Shown here: piece by piece, positions 22,730 through 32,367 of the stretch
Position numbering within the stretch: the first letter of the stretch is position 1
Layout: each line of letters opens with the position of its first letter
DNA from: CAYHZL01 sp964361075
GTDB taxonomy: Bacteria > Bacteroidota > Ignavibacteria > UBA10030 > UBA8401
NCBI GenBank assembly: GCA_964361075.1
Contig: CAYHZL010000010.1
Coordinates: 1 to 37,208, forward strand
Length of the DNA: 37,208 nucleotides
Direction of reading: 5' to 3'
Program-made: the position numbers and the translations under genes
Notes under the pieces: model-generated
What the model saw: the letters and a program-made list of their open reading frames with translations, nothing else
What the model was told of the DNA's origin: nothing
Database searches by the model: none

Positions 22730-23584
22730 ATGGATTGCACAATAGCACTTGCTCAAATTGATTCTTCGGTTGGAAATCTCAAAAATAATATTGAGCATCA
22801 TCTTGCGTATATAAAAAAAGCAATTGCATTAAAAGCCGATGTTGTTGTTTTTCCTGAATTGAGTTTAACAGGGTACACGCTTCGCGATGTAACGTGGGAT
22901 GTTGCACTGCGCATCGGCACACATCCGATGTTTAAGGAAATTGAACAACTCAGCAAAAAAATTACCATCATTACCGGCGGAGTAGAAGAAGCTGAAAATT
23001 TTGGAATCTATAATTCGGCATTTGTGTTTGAAGATGGTGTAATGCATTCTGCACACAGAAAAGTGTATCCACCGACGTACGGAATGTTTGAAGAGCAACG
23101 GTATTTTTCAAAAGGAGAAAGTGTTCGTTGTTTCCAATCGAAGCACGGCAAGCTTGGCATTCTTATCTGCGAAGATTTATGGCATCTTCCTCTTCCGTAT
23201 CTACTTGCACAAGATGGTGCGGATGTAATTATTTCTCTCACTGCAAGTCCAACACGTCTTTCGGGTACGGAAAAAGAATTATCTGCCGACGTTGTTAATT
23301 CGGAACACCACAAAGCATATTCTCGTCTATTAAGTTCATATCTCGTCTTTTGCAATCGTGTTGGTATTGAAGATGGCGTTACATTCTGGGGCGGCTCGCA
23401 AATTGTTTCTCCGTCCGGTGCGATAATTACCAAAGCAAAATTTTTCGATGAAGATATTATTACGGCGCACATTCAAGAAGAAGAAATACGAAGAGCGAGA
23501 AAATTTTCGCGGCATTTTATAGATGATTCACCTGAATTCACAGTACAACAACTCCAATTACTCTTACAACGAAAACATCGTTGA
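22730..23584 (+). CDS. Carbon-nitrogen hydrolase (nitrilase superfamily)
   Basis: A 284-residue amidase-type enzyme. The Glu-Lys-Cys triad is visible: Glu in FPELSLTGY, Lys in HRKVYPPTYGMFEEQRYF, and Cys in GILICEDLWH. The pattern resembles the glutaminase domain of NAD synthetase and related stand-alone amidases, but there is no synthetase domain, so the substrate is unknown. The start is taken as the ATG at 22730; a TTG three codons upstream directly follows the preceding stop. The gene begins 9 bp after the TPM gene, and gdhA follows 39 bp later. A role in amide-nitrogen release feeding glutamate metabolism is possible but inferred only from the neighbour. Confidence 0.9.
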   Translation: MDCTIALAQIDSSVGNLKNNIEHHLAYIKKAIALKADVVVFPELSLTGYTLRDVTWDVALRIGTHPMFKEIEQLSKKITIITGGVEEAENFGIYNSAFVFEDGVMHSAHRKVYPPTYGMFEEQRYFSKGESVRCFQSKHGKLGILICEDLWHLPLPYLLAQDGADVIISLTASPTRLSGTEKELSADVVNSEHHKAYSRLLSSYLVFCNRVGIEDGVTFWGGSQIVSPSGAIITKAKFFDEDIITAHIQEEEIRRARKFSRHFIDDSPEFTVQQLQLLLQRKHR

Positions 23585-23623
23585 ACAGAACTAATCTTCA
23601 ATCCACAACACTGAGGATCTACA

Positions 23624-24910
23624 ATGGAACATCTTGAACACAACTACAAAGAACCTGCTCCAGTCAAAGGGGAAAATCCGTTTGAATCTATGATGGACAG
23701 ATTTGAACTTGCTGCCGAACTTCTTGGTTTAGAAAAAGGCGTGTACGATTATTTAAAGACACCGGTAAAACAAGTAACGGTTTCAATTCCAATCCAAATG
23801 GATAGCGGACAAGTAGAAATATTTGAAGGTCATCGTGTAATACATAATGATATTCTTGGACCATCAAAAGGCGGTATTCGTTTCGCACCTGATGTAAATA
23901 TTGATGAAATAAAAGCGCTCGCCGCATGGATGACGTGGAAATGTGCAGTGATGAATATTCCGTTTGGCGGCGCGAAAGGCGGAGTGAAATGCGATCCGAC
24001 AAAATTAACAATTGTTGAATTAGAAAAAATTACACGCCGCTATACTGCAAACATGATGGATGTGTTCGGAGAAGACAGAGATATTCCCGCGCCTGATATG
24101 GGAACGAACGAACAAGTAATGGCGTGGGTGATGGATACATACAGTATGCACATGCGCAAAACAGTTACAGGTGTTGTTACCGGAAAACCGCTTGTCATCG
24201 GAGGCTCGCTTGGAAGAAGGGAAGCAACCGGCCGCGGCGTAATGATTGTAGCACTTGGTGCGATGGAAAAAATTGGTTTGAAACCAAAAGAAACAAATAT
24301 TGTTGTTCAAGGATTTGGGAATGTTGGTTCAATCAGCGCACAGCTTTTAAAGCAGCAAGGATGTAAGATTAGCGGCATCAGTGATGTAACCGGCGGCTAC
24401 TATAATAAACGCGGAATTGATATTGATAAAGCAATTGAGTTTGTGAAGTTGAATAAAACATTGAGCGGATTTACGGGCGCAGAAAAAATTCCACAATCAG
24501 AATTGCTTGAACTCGACTGCGATATATTAATTCCCGCAGCGAAAGAAGATCAGATTACTGCGCGCAATGCAGGAAAAATAAAAGCAAAAATTATTGTTGA
24601 AGGCGCAAACGGTCCGACCACTGCTAAAGCGGATCCAATTTTGAATGAGAAAGGAATTATTGTTGTCCCTGATATTCTTGCTAACGCCGGTGGTGTTACA
24701 GTTTCGTACTTTGAATGGGTGCAAGACCGCGTTGCATATTTCTGGTCGCTTGATCGTGTCAATCGCCGACTTGAACGAATGATGAAATCTGCATTTCATT
24801 CCGTGTATGATACTGCCGCAACATACAAAGTACCGCTTCGTATCGGTGCGTATATTTTAGCAATTGATAAAGTTGCAAAGACATTGAAAGTGCGCGGTAT
24901 CTACGCATAA
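23624..24910 (+). CDS. gdhA: Glutamate dehydrogenase (Glu/Leu/Phe/Val dehydrogenase family)
   Basis: A 428-residue enzyme interconverting glutamate and 2-oxoglutarate plus ammonium. KGGIRFAPDV and the WKCAVMNIPFGGAKGG block carry the substrate lysine (Lys106) and catalytic lysine (Lys118). The Rossmann motif VQGFGNVGS is near residue 235, and EGANGPTT and PDILANAGGVTVSYFEWVQ are intact. Length matches the hexameric short (about 420-residue) class, often NAD-linked or dual. Cofactor is not assigned. Its stop shares one base with the next start (TAATG). Confidence 0.96.
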   Translation: MEHLEHNYKEPAPVKGENPFESMMDRFELAAELLGLEKGVYDYLKTPVKQVTVSIPIQMDSGQVEIFEGHRVIHNDILGPSKGGIRFAPDVNIDEIKALAAWMTWKCAVMNIPFGGAKGGVKCDPTKLTIVELEKITRRYTANMMDVFGEDRDIPAPDMGTNEQVMAWVMDTYSMHMRKTVTGVVTGKPLVIGGSLGRREATGRGVMIVALGAMEKIGLKPKETNIVVQGFGNVGSISAQLLKQQGCKISGISDVTGGYYNKRGIDIDKAIEFVKLNKTLSGFTGAEKIPQSELLELDCDILIPAAKEDQITARNAGKIKAKIIVEGANGPTTAKADPILNEKGIIVVPDILANAGGVTVSYFEWVQDRVAYFWSLDRVNRRLERMMKSAFHSVYDTAATYKVPLRIGAYILAIDKVAKTLKVRGIYA

Positions 24911-25524
24911 TGCTGTGTTTGAAAAACATACTTATTGCGGCGCTGTTCTGTTGTGGCTGCGGTTACGTTATAGCTGAAGAAAACAAAAGCAATAACGAAA
25001 TATTTTTTGCACTCAGCAAAAAAATAATTCAACGTACGGTGGAGAATGCAAAAATTCAACCGCATACAAAAGTTAGTTGTAAAATTTTGAATACCAATCG
25101 CAATACGTATTTGCGTCAATCAATTGTTGAAACATTACGTGAAACACCTCTCGAAGTTTTTTTCGGAGATAGTCTGGCAGATGTCAGTGCATCGTTTAAT
25201 GTCTCAACACTTTCGATAAATTATTCGAAAGGTTTTTCGGAACATTTTTTTTCCGGTAGAAAAACTGAGCGAACAATCAGTGTTGCAATTCAAGCTGAAT
25301 ATGTTGAACGACAGTCCAATCGTTTGGTATGGGCAGAAACAGCGCAGGAAACTTTTACAGACACCGTTGATGTTACAAGTATTGATGAGTTAGAAAAATC
25401 GTCGAAGGGAATTGCCGACACTCGTTACGGACAGTATTCGTTCTTTGATAAAATTCTCGAACCATTTGTTATTACGGTTGCTTCGGCGGTTGCAATATAT
25501 TTATTTTTTACCATTCGAAGTTGA
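24910..25524 (+). CDS. Hypothetical exported protein with C-terminal membrane anchor
   Basis: A 204-residue protein I do not recognise. It has an N-terminal hydrophobic segment with several cysteines (ILIAALFCCGCGYVIA); this may be a signal peptide, and a lipobox reading is poor. The middle is beta-rich (VSASFNVSTLSINYSKGF, TISVAIQAEYVERQSNRLVW), and a hydrophobic helix near the C terminus (FVITVASAVAIYLFFTI) suggests a membrane tail. The start overlaps the gdhA stop by one base and the next ATG is 5 bp after its stop, so it belongs to this transcript. Function unknown. Confidence 0.75.
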   Translation: MLCLKNILIAALFCCGCGYVIAEENKSNNEIFFALSKKIIQRTVENAKIQPHTKVSCKILNTNRNTYLRQSIVETLRETPLEVFFGDSLADVSASFNVSTLSINYSKGFSEHFFSGRKTERTISVAIQAEYVERQSNRLVWAETAQETFTDTVDVTSIDELEKSSKGIADTRYGQYSFFDKILEPFVITVASAVAIYLFFTIRS

Positions 25525-25529
25525 AATTG

Positions 25530-26555
25530 ATGCGGGTAACGACAACACATACGGTTGCTGCATTGGTTTCACTGTATGCGCTCGTTCTCTTTGGATGCAA
25601 AAATAAACCCGTTGAATCTGCTATACATACGCCTGTGCATACGGTGCGGATGATTGCATTCGGTGATATTAATTTAGGACGAACTGTCGGAAAAAAAATA
25701 TTACATGAAGGAAGCGGTTTCCCATTCAAATATTTTCCGGTGTTATCGGATTCGTTTGATATAGTGTTCGCAAATTTAGAATCGCAGCTTTCATTTCAAA
25801 ACGGTGAGACGGAACTTCCGAAGCATAATTTAATTTTTACCGGACCGCCGCAAGGTGCGAAATCATTAGCGGACGCGGGCTTTACGATTGTTTCAACCGC
25901 AAACAACCATGCTTTCGATTATGGTATGCAGGCGTTGGAAGAAACGATAGATAATTTATCCAGCAACAATATTTTTTGCGTTGGTACCACAAAGAATTCA
26001 AAATATTTATACGAGCCGCTGTGTTATGAAGTGAATGGAATACGATTTGCGTTTTTTGCCGTTACAGATATTATGAATTTTCGCACGCGTTGGCATGGTC
26101 ATATTGCACGAGCCGATACATCGAAATTGTTTCCGAAAATCAGGGAGGCAAAAAAAAGTGTCGATGTCGTTGTTCTCAGTTATCATGGTGGCATTGAGTA
26201 TGACGAGCAACCGTCAAGTAAAATTAAAAATTTTGCAAAACAAAGTGTTCGTGAAGGCGTTGATATTTTTCTTGGACATCATCCACATGTGCCGTATGGT
26301 ATAGAAAAATATCAGCATGGATATATAGTTCATTCTCTCGGCAATCTTATTTTTTATCAACCGAAGAAACAACGGACGGAAATAAGTTATGGAACTCAAT
26401 TTGTATTTCAGAAGGATTCATCGCACACATCAATGACAATGAAAAAAATTACACCCGTGCGTGCAGGGTATCAGCCACGACTCTTACAAGACAGCACTGC
26501 GATTCGTACATTACTGCAACGTGTGCAGCGTTTATCAAATATTACCATTAATTAA
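25530..26555 (+). CDS. CapA-family lipoprotein (poly-gamma-glutamate capsule/metallophosphatase-like)
   Basis: A 341-residue lipoprotein (lipobox VLFGC, Cys23) with the CapA fold: AFGDINLGR near the N terminus, FANLESQLS, FTIVSTANNHAFDYG, VVLSYHGGIEY, and FLGHHPHVPYG with HSLGNLIF. These metal-binding His/Asp/Asn motifs are those of calcineurin-like phosphoesterase-fold CapA proteins. Few members have known function; some help make poly-gamma-glutamate, but no capB or capC is nearby. I start at ATG 25530 rather than the TTG at 25521 because the signal peptide then begins MRVTTTHTV. The next gene starts 16 bp later. Confidence 0.9.
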   Translation: MRVTTTHTVAALVSLYALVLFGCKNKPVESAIHTPVHTVRMIAFGDINLGRTVGKKILHEGSGFPFKYFPVLSDSFDIVFANLESQLSFQNGETELPKHNLIFTGPPQGAKSLADAGFTIVSTANNHAFDYGMQALEETIDNLSSNNIFCVGTTKNSKYLYEPLCYEVNGIRFAFFAVTDIMNFRTRWHGHIARADTSKLFPKIREAKKSVDVVVLSYHGGIEYDEQPSSKIKNFAKQSVREGVDIFLGHHPHVPYGIEKYQHGYIVHSLGNLIFYQPKKQRTEISYGTQFVFQKDSSHTSMTMKKITPVRAGYQPRLLQDSTAIRTLLQRVQRLSNITIN

Positions 26556-26571
26556 AAAGGATTATTATTTC

Positions 26572-27372
26572 GTGAAAAGAATCTTCAACAGCAGTGCATT
26601 AATATTTTTCGTAGCAATTATTATTTCATCATGTTCTTCCAGCAAGGAAGTTGAATCGTTATCTGCAGAAGAACAATTTAAATTGGCGATGAAAAATTTT
26701 GAAAAAGAAAATTATCTGGAAGCAATTGAAAATTTCAAAATAGTAACGGTGCAATATCAAGGCAGTTCGTATGCTGATGATGCGCAGTTTTATATCGCCG
26801 AAAGCCGTTTTCTGCGAGGCGAATATATTTTAGCCGGCGCAGAATATGACATGTTGGTGCGGTTAATGCCGTCGAGTTCATTTGTTCCGATAGCACGATA
26901 TAAACGAGCGCTCTCTTTTTATAATCTTTCGCCAAAATCTCAACTCGACCAAAAGTATACGAAACTGGCAATCGATGATTTTCAAACTTTTATAGAATAT
27001 TCTCCGAAGGATACTCTTGTTCCTGATGCAGAACAAAAGATTTCTGAATTAACAAACAAATTGGCTTTAAAAATATTTGAGAGCGGGAAATTATATTACA
27101 GAATGGAATTTTACAAAGCTGCCATCAGCTATTTTGATTATGTCATTGAAATATACCATGATACCGAATTTGCTGACGATGCTTTTTTATGGAAAGCGCG
27201 TTCCTATCATGAACGTAAAGATGATGTTTCAGCACTTCGGACACTGGAACAACTTTTTGAAAAATTTCCAGCATCAACAGTAGCGGACGAAGCGAACGAA
27301 TTAAAAAAAGAAATTATGAATAACTCACACTCTTCCTTCGCCGCACCAATCACTTCATCAACCGGATCATGA
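26572..27372 (+). CDS. bamD: Outer membrane assembly lipoprotein BamD
   Basis: A 266-residue TPR lipoprotein of the beta-barrel assembly machinery. The signal peptide ends in ISSC (Cys21). TPR-like units follow (LAMKNFEKENYLEAIENFK, DAQFYIAESRFLRGEYILA, FESGKLYYRMEFYKAAISYF, WKARSYHERKDDVSALRTL), with the BamD-like pattern around SSYADDAQFYIAESRF. I start at GTG 26572: the frame is open further upstream, but those codons overlap the CapA gene and would destroy the signal peptide. AAAAAGG lies about 11 bp upstream. The stop overlaps the thioesterase start by 4 bp. Confidence 0.9.
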   Translation: MKRIFNSSALIFFVAIIISSCSSSKEVESLSAEEQFKLAMKNFEKENYLEAIENFKIVTVQYQGSSYADDAQFYIAESRFLRGEYILAGAEYDMLVRLMPSSSFVPIARYKRALSFYNLSPKSQLDQKYTKLAIDDFQTFIEYSPKDTLVPDAEQKISELTNKLALKIFESGKLYYRMEFYKAAISYFDYVIEIYHDTEFADDAFLWKARSYHERKDDVSALRTLEQLFEKFPASTVADEANELKKEIMNNSHSSFAAPITSSTGS

Positions 27373-27839
27373 ACGAAGAAAAAACAGTACACGCCTCGCA
27401 AGTTTCGATGACGCAATTAGTGTTGCCCAACGATACAAATATTTTAGGAAATTTATTAGGTGGACAATTAATGCACTGGATTGATCTTGCGGCTGCAATT
27501 GCGTCAGCACGTCATTCAAAAAAAGTGTGTGTTACTGCTTCTGTTGATGAATTAAATTTTATTCATCCTATTAAAAAAGGCGAAGTAGTAACATTATTGG
27601 CATCTGTCAACAGAGTTTTTTCCACATCGATGGAAGTAGGAGTAAAAGTGTTGTCGGAAAATCTTCTGACCGGTGATATCAAACGTGCGAACAGAGCATA
27701 TCTAACATTTGTGTCAATTGATGAACACGGACAACCGGTAAAGTCGGCGGCGATTTTTCCGGAAACCGAAGAAGAACGACGACGTTATAATGATGCATTG
27801 CAACGGCGGGAAGAACGGTTACAACGGCGGAGAAAGTAA
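27369..27839 (+). CDS. Acyl-CoA thioesterase (hotdog fold, YciA/BFIT type)
   Basis: A 156-residue hotdog-fold thioesterase that hydrolyses acyl-CoA. The signature LGNLLGGQLMHWIDLAAAIAS (about residues 26-46) contains the catalytic region, and VTASVDELNFIHPIKKGEVV follows. The C terminus is Arg/Glu-rich (RRREERLQRRRK-like). It could balance the short-chain acyl-CoA pathway encoded earlier in the window, though its chain-length preference is unknown. ATGA overlap with bamD implies coupled translation. Confidence 0.92.
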   Translation: MNEEKTVHASQVSMTQLVLPNDTNILGNLLGGQLMHWIDLAAAIASARHSKKVCVTASVDELNFIHPIKKGEVVTLLASVNRVFSTSMEVGVKVLSENLLTGDIKRANRAYLTFVSIDEHGQPVKSAAIFPETEEERRRYNDALQRREERLQRRRK

Positions 27840-27846
27840 AGGTATC

Positions 27847-30126
27847 TTGCAGCCCAGCACTTTTGATATTGGAAATTTTATTTTTACATATTTTCTACAC
27901 ATTAAAAAAAAATTTCTCGCGCTCTCTCTTTGTTTGTTGTATCAACTATTTCCACACACTGCTGTTGGACAAAGCCAGCCGATACATACATTTGCTCTTC
28001 TTCAATCATTCGAATTCACATCAGCGCCGCAATTTCCTGCATTTCTTTACTATCACAGCAAAAAAATTCCCGACATTGTGTATTACGAACAAGAAAGTTC
28101 ATCGTTACTAATCCTTCGTAATGATGGCAATGGAAATTTTTCTGAATATAAAAATATATGTACGACACAAAATGTAACTTCACTTACAGTCGGCGATATT
28201 AATAATGATGGCATCGGCGATATTGCCATTGTGCACCGTGAACAGAATCAGATTGAAGTATTGATAAGTTCAAACAAGGATTCTTCTTATACTCCAACTC
28301 AGTACTCTGTTAATTATTATCCGGAGAAAGTACTTATTGCAGATATTGATAATGACAACAATCAAGATTTGTTATGTTACGGAAAACTTTCATCGGGAAT
28401 TTCTGTGTTGCGAGGCAAGGGGGACGGTGTTTTTAATGAAATGAAAATTATTTTTCCGGAAATTCCTGTTGCAGAAATTTTTATTCAACAATTTAACGAT
28501 GATCATTTTGCTGATATTGTTTTGAAAAATTGGTTGACGAACGATATTACTTTTTATTTTGGTATGGGTAATTTATCCTTTTCACATCAATATACTGCGG
28601 GCGCTGGAAGCGATTCGGTTTCTATCGCATTTGGTGATTTCAATAATGATGACATCACGGATTTTGTTATTTCTTCTGAACAGAAAAAAAACCTACAGGT
28701 GTACGAAGGAAACGGAATCGGCGGCTTCCACATGGTACAAACGATGGAATGCAGCAATAACAATTTGAAATTATTTGTCGGCGCTGTGCACAATTCCGAA
28801 GGGAACGATATTATTGCCTTCAATCAACGATCGGGTTCATTTTCACTTTTTGTTAATCGCGGTGATGGGTTGTTGTACGCGGAAACATATTTTGGCGGTA
28901 CGAATGTTGCAACAAAATTTTTGATTGGGGACATTGACGCCAATACTTTCTCCGATATTATTGCCATTGAAAATAATTCAACACACGCAACGGTGTACTG
29001 GAATGGCAGCAGGGCAATTCCTTTTGAGAAAAAAAATAAATACAAAGGCGAGCTTGTTTCATTTTGTGTTGGAAGTACACCGAGCGGACTTACTGTCGCT
29101 GATTTTAATAATGACGGCATTGAAGATATTGCTGTCGCAAATAGTAACTCAGCGACACTATCAATGTTGTTTGGCAGGCCGCTTTCAACTTTTGCCGGAC
29201 AAGTTTCATTTGAATGTATTGAATCTCCGGTTTTTGTACGTTTTTATTCAAAGACAGATTCTTCTCTCACTTTTTTATTAACTCATCAGAAAAAACCAAC
29301 TATCTCCATACTTCATCTAACAAAACAAAAACTTGATACACATCAGGTCTATACTGAATTGCAAACGTTTGCAGTGCGAACAGCAGAAAATCCTCAGTTA
29401 ATTATTCCGGAAGCTGCAACCCAAAATTCCGGTATAGAGTATTATGTCTATTCCAAAGCGCTGCAAAATTCTTTTCATTATTATCAGCAAGTACAAAGCA
29501 CGCGTTTTATCGAGCGAAGTTTCACTCCAATTTTCCCATCTAAAATATTCGCTGCCAATATATATGATTTTAATGCAGATGGTCGAACGGATGTTGCTTA
29601 TGTCTACTATGATAATTCTTTAGAACGATATCAATTTGGAATTACATTTAGCGACTCACTGGATGAATATAAAAACAACTCTTTGTCGTATCCACTTAAT
29701 GACTCACTTGTACAATATTCGTATCTCTATTTTGAAGATTTCAATGGAGACGGTATTGGCGATTGCGTTTTGTATCTCTTTCCGTCAAAAACACTATTGA
29801 TCGCAGTAGGCAAGGGGAATGGAAAATTTTCTAATTTTTCGAATGTTGCTAACGATATTGTCCTTTCATTGCGCGACCATCTGCAAATTCTTGATTTTGA
29901 TGGCGATGGAATCAATGATATATTAATAGAAGATTCATCAACTCACGAATTATCCATATTGCGTGGTAAAGGAAACGGAAAATTTTTTACGAAACAATTT
30001 CTACTTGACCTTCCGAATAATTCTGTCTTTCGCTGCGGTGATTTTAATGCTGATGGTAAAAATGATATTGTCTTTACAAACCCTGAATTGAATTCTGTAT
30101 CAGTGTACTATGTTGGTAAAAAATAA
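27847..30126 (+). CDS. Secreted FG-GAP/VCBS-repeat protein
   Basis: About 759 residues with a signal peptide (KKKFLALSLCLLYQLF, cleavage near AVGQS). At least nine calcium-binding repeats of the DxDxDG type are spaced through the chain, including VGDINNDGIGDIAIV, IADIDNDNNQDLL, VADFNNDGIEDIAVA, FEDFNGDGIGDCVL, ILDFDGDGINDILI and CGDFNADGKNDIVF. They form beta-propeller blades. No C-terminal sorting domain is seen. No ATG lies near the signal peptide; the best start is TTG 27847 with AAAGG just upstream, whereas the ATG at 27790 lies inside the thioesterase gene. A surface-adhesion or ligand-binding role is likely but unproven. It overlaps the metalloprotease gene by 17 bp. Confidence 0.85.
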   Translation: MQPSTFDIGNFIFTYFLHIKKKFLALSLCLLYQLFPHTAVGQSQPIHTFALLQSFEFTSAPQFPAFLYYHSKKIPDIVYYEQESSSLLILRNDGNGNFSEYKNICTTQNVTSLTVGDINNDGIGDIAIVHREQNQIEVLISSNKDSSYTPTQYSVNYYPEKVLIADIDNDNNQDLLCYGKLSSGISVLRGKGDGVFNEMKIIFPEIPVAEIFIQQFNDDHFADIVLKNWLTNDITFYFGMGNLSFSHQYTAGAGSDSVSIAFGDFNNDDITDFVISSEQKKNLQVYEGNGIGGFHMVQTMECSNNNLKLFVGAVHNSEGNDIIAFNQRSGSFSLFVNRGDGLLYAETYFGGTNVATKFLIGDIDANTFSDIIAIENNSTHATVYWNGSRAIPFEKKNKYKGELVSFCVGSTPSGLTVADFNNDGIEDIAVANSNSATLSMLFGRPLSTFAGQVSFECIESPVFVRFYSKTDSSLTFLLTHQKKPTISILHLTKQKLDTHQVYTELQTFAVRTAENPQLIIPEAATQNSGIEYYVYSKALQNSFHYYQQVQSTRFIERSFTPIFPSKIFAANIYDFNADGRTDVAYVYYDNSLERYQFGITFSDSLDEYKNNSLSYPLNDSLVQYSYLYFEDFNGDGIGDCVLYLFPSKTLLIAVGKGNGKFSNFSNVANDIVLSLRDHLQILDFDGDGINDILIEDSSTHELSILRGKGNGKFFTKQFLLDLPNNSVFRCGDFNADGKNDIVFTNPELNSVSVYYVGKK

Positions 30127-31711
30127 ATTTATTCTCTTGTCGATTATTATTCTTAACTGGAATCCGCAGCAATTGTTTGCGCAGGAACTCCGTGGTGAGA
30201 AATGCGGTACATTTTTCACTTATACAGAAAGATTGCAACAACGAAAAACGAATAAAACGGAAGAGGCATTGAGTAGGGTTCGCCCTCAGAATCAGATTTC
30301 AGTTCATAGCCCCAGCGGCAAGTTTCGAATTCATTTTGATACAACCGGTGCGCAAGCGGCTGCAATGGTAGATGCGGATGGTACACCAATTCCGAATACT
30401 TCTTTTCAATTTGCCGACACAGCGGCAAAAATTTTTGATGCTGTGTGGAAAACGGAAGTTACTTCGTTTGGTTTTTTACCGCCGCCGCCGGATAATAATC
30501 GTGGGGGCGGCGATGAATATGATATTTATATTATAGAAAAAGGACAAAATACTTTTGGTGAAACGTGGATAGAGGATGATATTTCATTAGACCCCGGAAA
30601 AATAAATCCTCGTTCTCCTACATTCATTGAAATAGATAACGATTTTGGTGTTGGTTTTAGAACAAAAGGTATTGCTGCAGTATTGGCAACTGCTGCGCAC
30701 GAATTTCATCATGCAATTCAAGTTGGCGGATATGGTGTGTGGAACGATGACTTTTATTTTTATGAACTTTCTGCTGAATCAATGGAGTCAACAGTATTTC
30801 CAAGTTCCAAAGATTATTTACATGATGTAAAAAAATATTTTAATAATATCGAAAACATCTCTTTGTATTCACCATTCTCTGCTGCAACACCCGGATATGA
30901 ACGGGCAATATGGGGACTCTATTTGATTAAAAAATATAACATTAGTTTGTTGCGTCAGATATGGGAAGAAGTCGTAAATGTTAAACCTTTGAATGCAATG
31001 ATAAATGTTTTCAAGAACCACTCTACTTCGCTTGGAATGGAGTTTGTTGAATTTTCTTCTTGGAATTTTTATACCGGCAGCCGCGCAGATACTATTCGAT
31101 ATTATACCGACGGAAAACTATTTCCACCGATTGCAATGAATCAAGATTCATTGATTGGTAATTATGCTTCTGTCTCTTTTCAAAAGCCATGCAAAACATT
31201 TAGTGCGAGTTATATTCAAATTAAACGATCAGCAGATACCGCATTTTGCATAGTCGCAAATGTTAATGACAATGATGCTAATGCTGCTGTTGTCAATTCC
31301 TACGTCTATACAATATCGGCAACCAACACAGGTGGTCCGCCAACGAATGGCTTGTCTCTTCGTTTTATTGTGAACGATGCAAGCAACTGGAAATTTACTT
31401 CTCTTGCCAAGTCCAATAATTATCCTGAAAATAGTGCAACAGTTTTTCCGAATCCGTTTAATCCAACAAAAAATTCTCTGTACATTTCGTACGAAGATTT
31501 ATCTCCAACGACACTTGAGCTTTCTATCTATACCTCAAGTTATGATTTAGTGTATAGTAATGCTCCTCGTACCAATTATTTTTTTGGGAAAGAATATGTT
31601 GTGTGGAATGGTACAACAAATAAGGGAGATGTGGCTGCAAGCGGAGTGTATTATTATGTTCTTTCAAATGGTGAAAAACACTTCACCGGTAAATTTGCTG
31701 TGGTGCGATGA
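30110..31711 (+). CDS. Secreted metalloprotease (MXAN_6640-like) with T9SS-type C-terminal domain
   Basis: A 533-residue protein with signal peptide (about 1-25, ending LFAQ). The zinc site is AAHEFHHAIQ (HEFHH at 197-201), with a downstream acidic segment FYELSAESMES (218-228) that can supply the third ligand. This matches the MXAN_6640 family of putative metalloproteases. The last 95 residues begin with VFPNPFNPTKNSLYISYED and end ASGVYYYVLSNGEKHFTGKF plus four residues. This is the FlgD-like immunoglobulin-type domain that directs proteins to T9SS in this group. The ATG overlaps the previous gene by 17 bp, and the stop overlaps ccmA by 4 bp. Confidence 0.85.
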   Translation: MLVKNKFILLSIIILNWNPQQLFAQELRGEKCGTFFTYTERLQQRKTNKTEEALSRVRPQNQISVHSPSGKFRIHFDTTGAQAAAMVDADGTPIPNTSFQFADTAAKIFDAVWKTEVTSFGFLPPPPDNNRGGGDEYDIYIIEKGQNTFGETWIEDDISLDPGKINPRSPTFIEIDNDFGVGFRTKGIAAVLATAAHEFHHAIQVGGYGVWNDDFYFYELSAESMESTVFPSSKDYLHDVKKYFNNIENISLYSPFSAATPGYERAIWGLYLIKKYNISLLRQIWEEVVNVKPLNAMINVFKNHSTSLGMEFVEFSSWNFYTGSRADTIRYYTDGKLFPPIAMNQDSLIGNYASVSFQKPCKTFSASYIQIKRSADTAFCIVANVNDNDANAAVVNSYVYTISATNTGGPPTNGLSLRFIVNDASNWKFTSLAKSNNYPENSATVFPNPFNPTKNSLYISYEDLSPTTLELSIYTSSYDLVYSNAPRTNYFFGKEYVVWNGTTNKGDVAASGVYYYVLSNGEKHFTGKFAVVR

Positions 31712-32349
31712 AAAATATTGAACTGAAAGTCGAGTCTGTAAAAAAAATATTTAATAAAAAAATAATTTTTCAGAATGTTAATTTTTTATTACGAGAAAAA
31801 CAATCCATTGCAATCGTAGGAAAAAATGGATCGGGCAAATCTACATTAGCAAAAATAGTCTGTGGATTGTTGGCTCCTACAGGCGGTTCTATTCAATTTG
31901 TTATTGACAATGTTACAATCTTGCCGCATGACGCTCAACAACACCTCGGTTTTGTTGCACCATATATTAATCTGTACGATGAATTTTCCGGATTAGAAAA
32001 TTTATTGTTGTTTGCAAAAATCCGCAATCTTTCAATTGATGCACAGAAGCGAAGCGAAGAACTTCTGCGCCGCTTTTCCATCTACCAACAACGGCATGAT
32101 GAAGTGCGTACATATTCTTCGGGAATGAAACAGCGTTTAAAATATTGCGCAGCGCTGCTTCATTCGCCTGCAATTTTAGTTTTAGATGAGCCGCAGGCAA
32201 ATCTTGATGAAGAGGGGGTGTCGGTTGTTCGAAGTATCATGACTGAACAAAAAGAAAACGGTATTTTAATTATTGCAACAAACGATAACGATGATTTGCA
32301 CTATGTAGAGAGTGAAGTTAGTATTGAAAAATTGAAAGTCGTACAGTAA
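31708..32349 (+). CDS. ccmA: Heme exporter ABC ATPase CcmA
   Basis: A 213-residue ABC ATPase. Walker A GKNGSGKST is at residues 38-46, the signature YSSGMKQRLK near 137, and Walker B ILVLDEPQANLDEEG near 158-172. Short ABC proteins are hard to tell apart alone; assignment rests on the order with CcmB, CcmC, a CcmD-like peptide and CcmE downstream. CcmA powers release of holo-CcmE from CcmC in cytochrome c maturation. It begins 4 bp inside the metalloprotease gene, an unusual coupling of unrelated functions. Confidence 0.9.
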   Translation: MKNIELKVESVKKIFNKKIIFQNVNFLLREKQSIAIVGKNGSGKSTLAKIVCGLLAPTGGSIQFVIDNVTILPHDAQQHLGFVAPYINLYDEFSGLENLLLFAKIRNLSIDAQKRSEELLRRFSIYQQRHDEVRTYSSGMKQRLKYCAALLHSPAILVLDEPQANLDEEGVSVVRSIMTEQKENGILIIATNDNDDLHYVESEVSIEKLKVVQ

Positions 32350-32367
32350 AATCGTATATTTATATAA

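Noticed and set aside
24910..25524. Lipoprotein assignment for the hypothetical membrane protein
   Set aside because: The cysteines near the N terminus (FCCGCG) do not fit a proper lipobox, and an ordinary signal or anchor helix explains the segment.
26461..26571. Longer N terminus for BamD from 26461
   Set aside because: These codons overlap the CapA gene and would bury the lipoprotein signal peptide that begins at the GTG 26572.
27790..27846. ATG at 27790 as the start of the FG-GAP protein
   Set aside because: It lies inside the thioesterase gene and puts a Gly/Asn-rich stretch before the signal peptide; the TTG at 27847 has a ribosome site and a better export signal.
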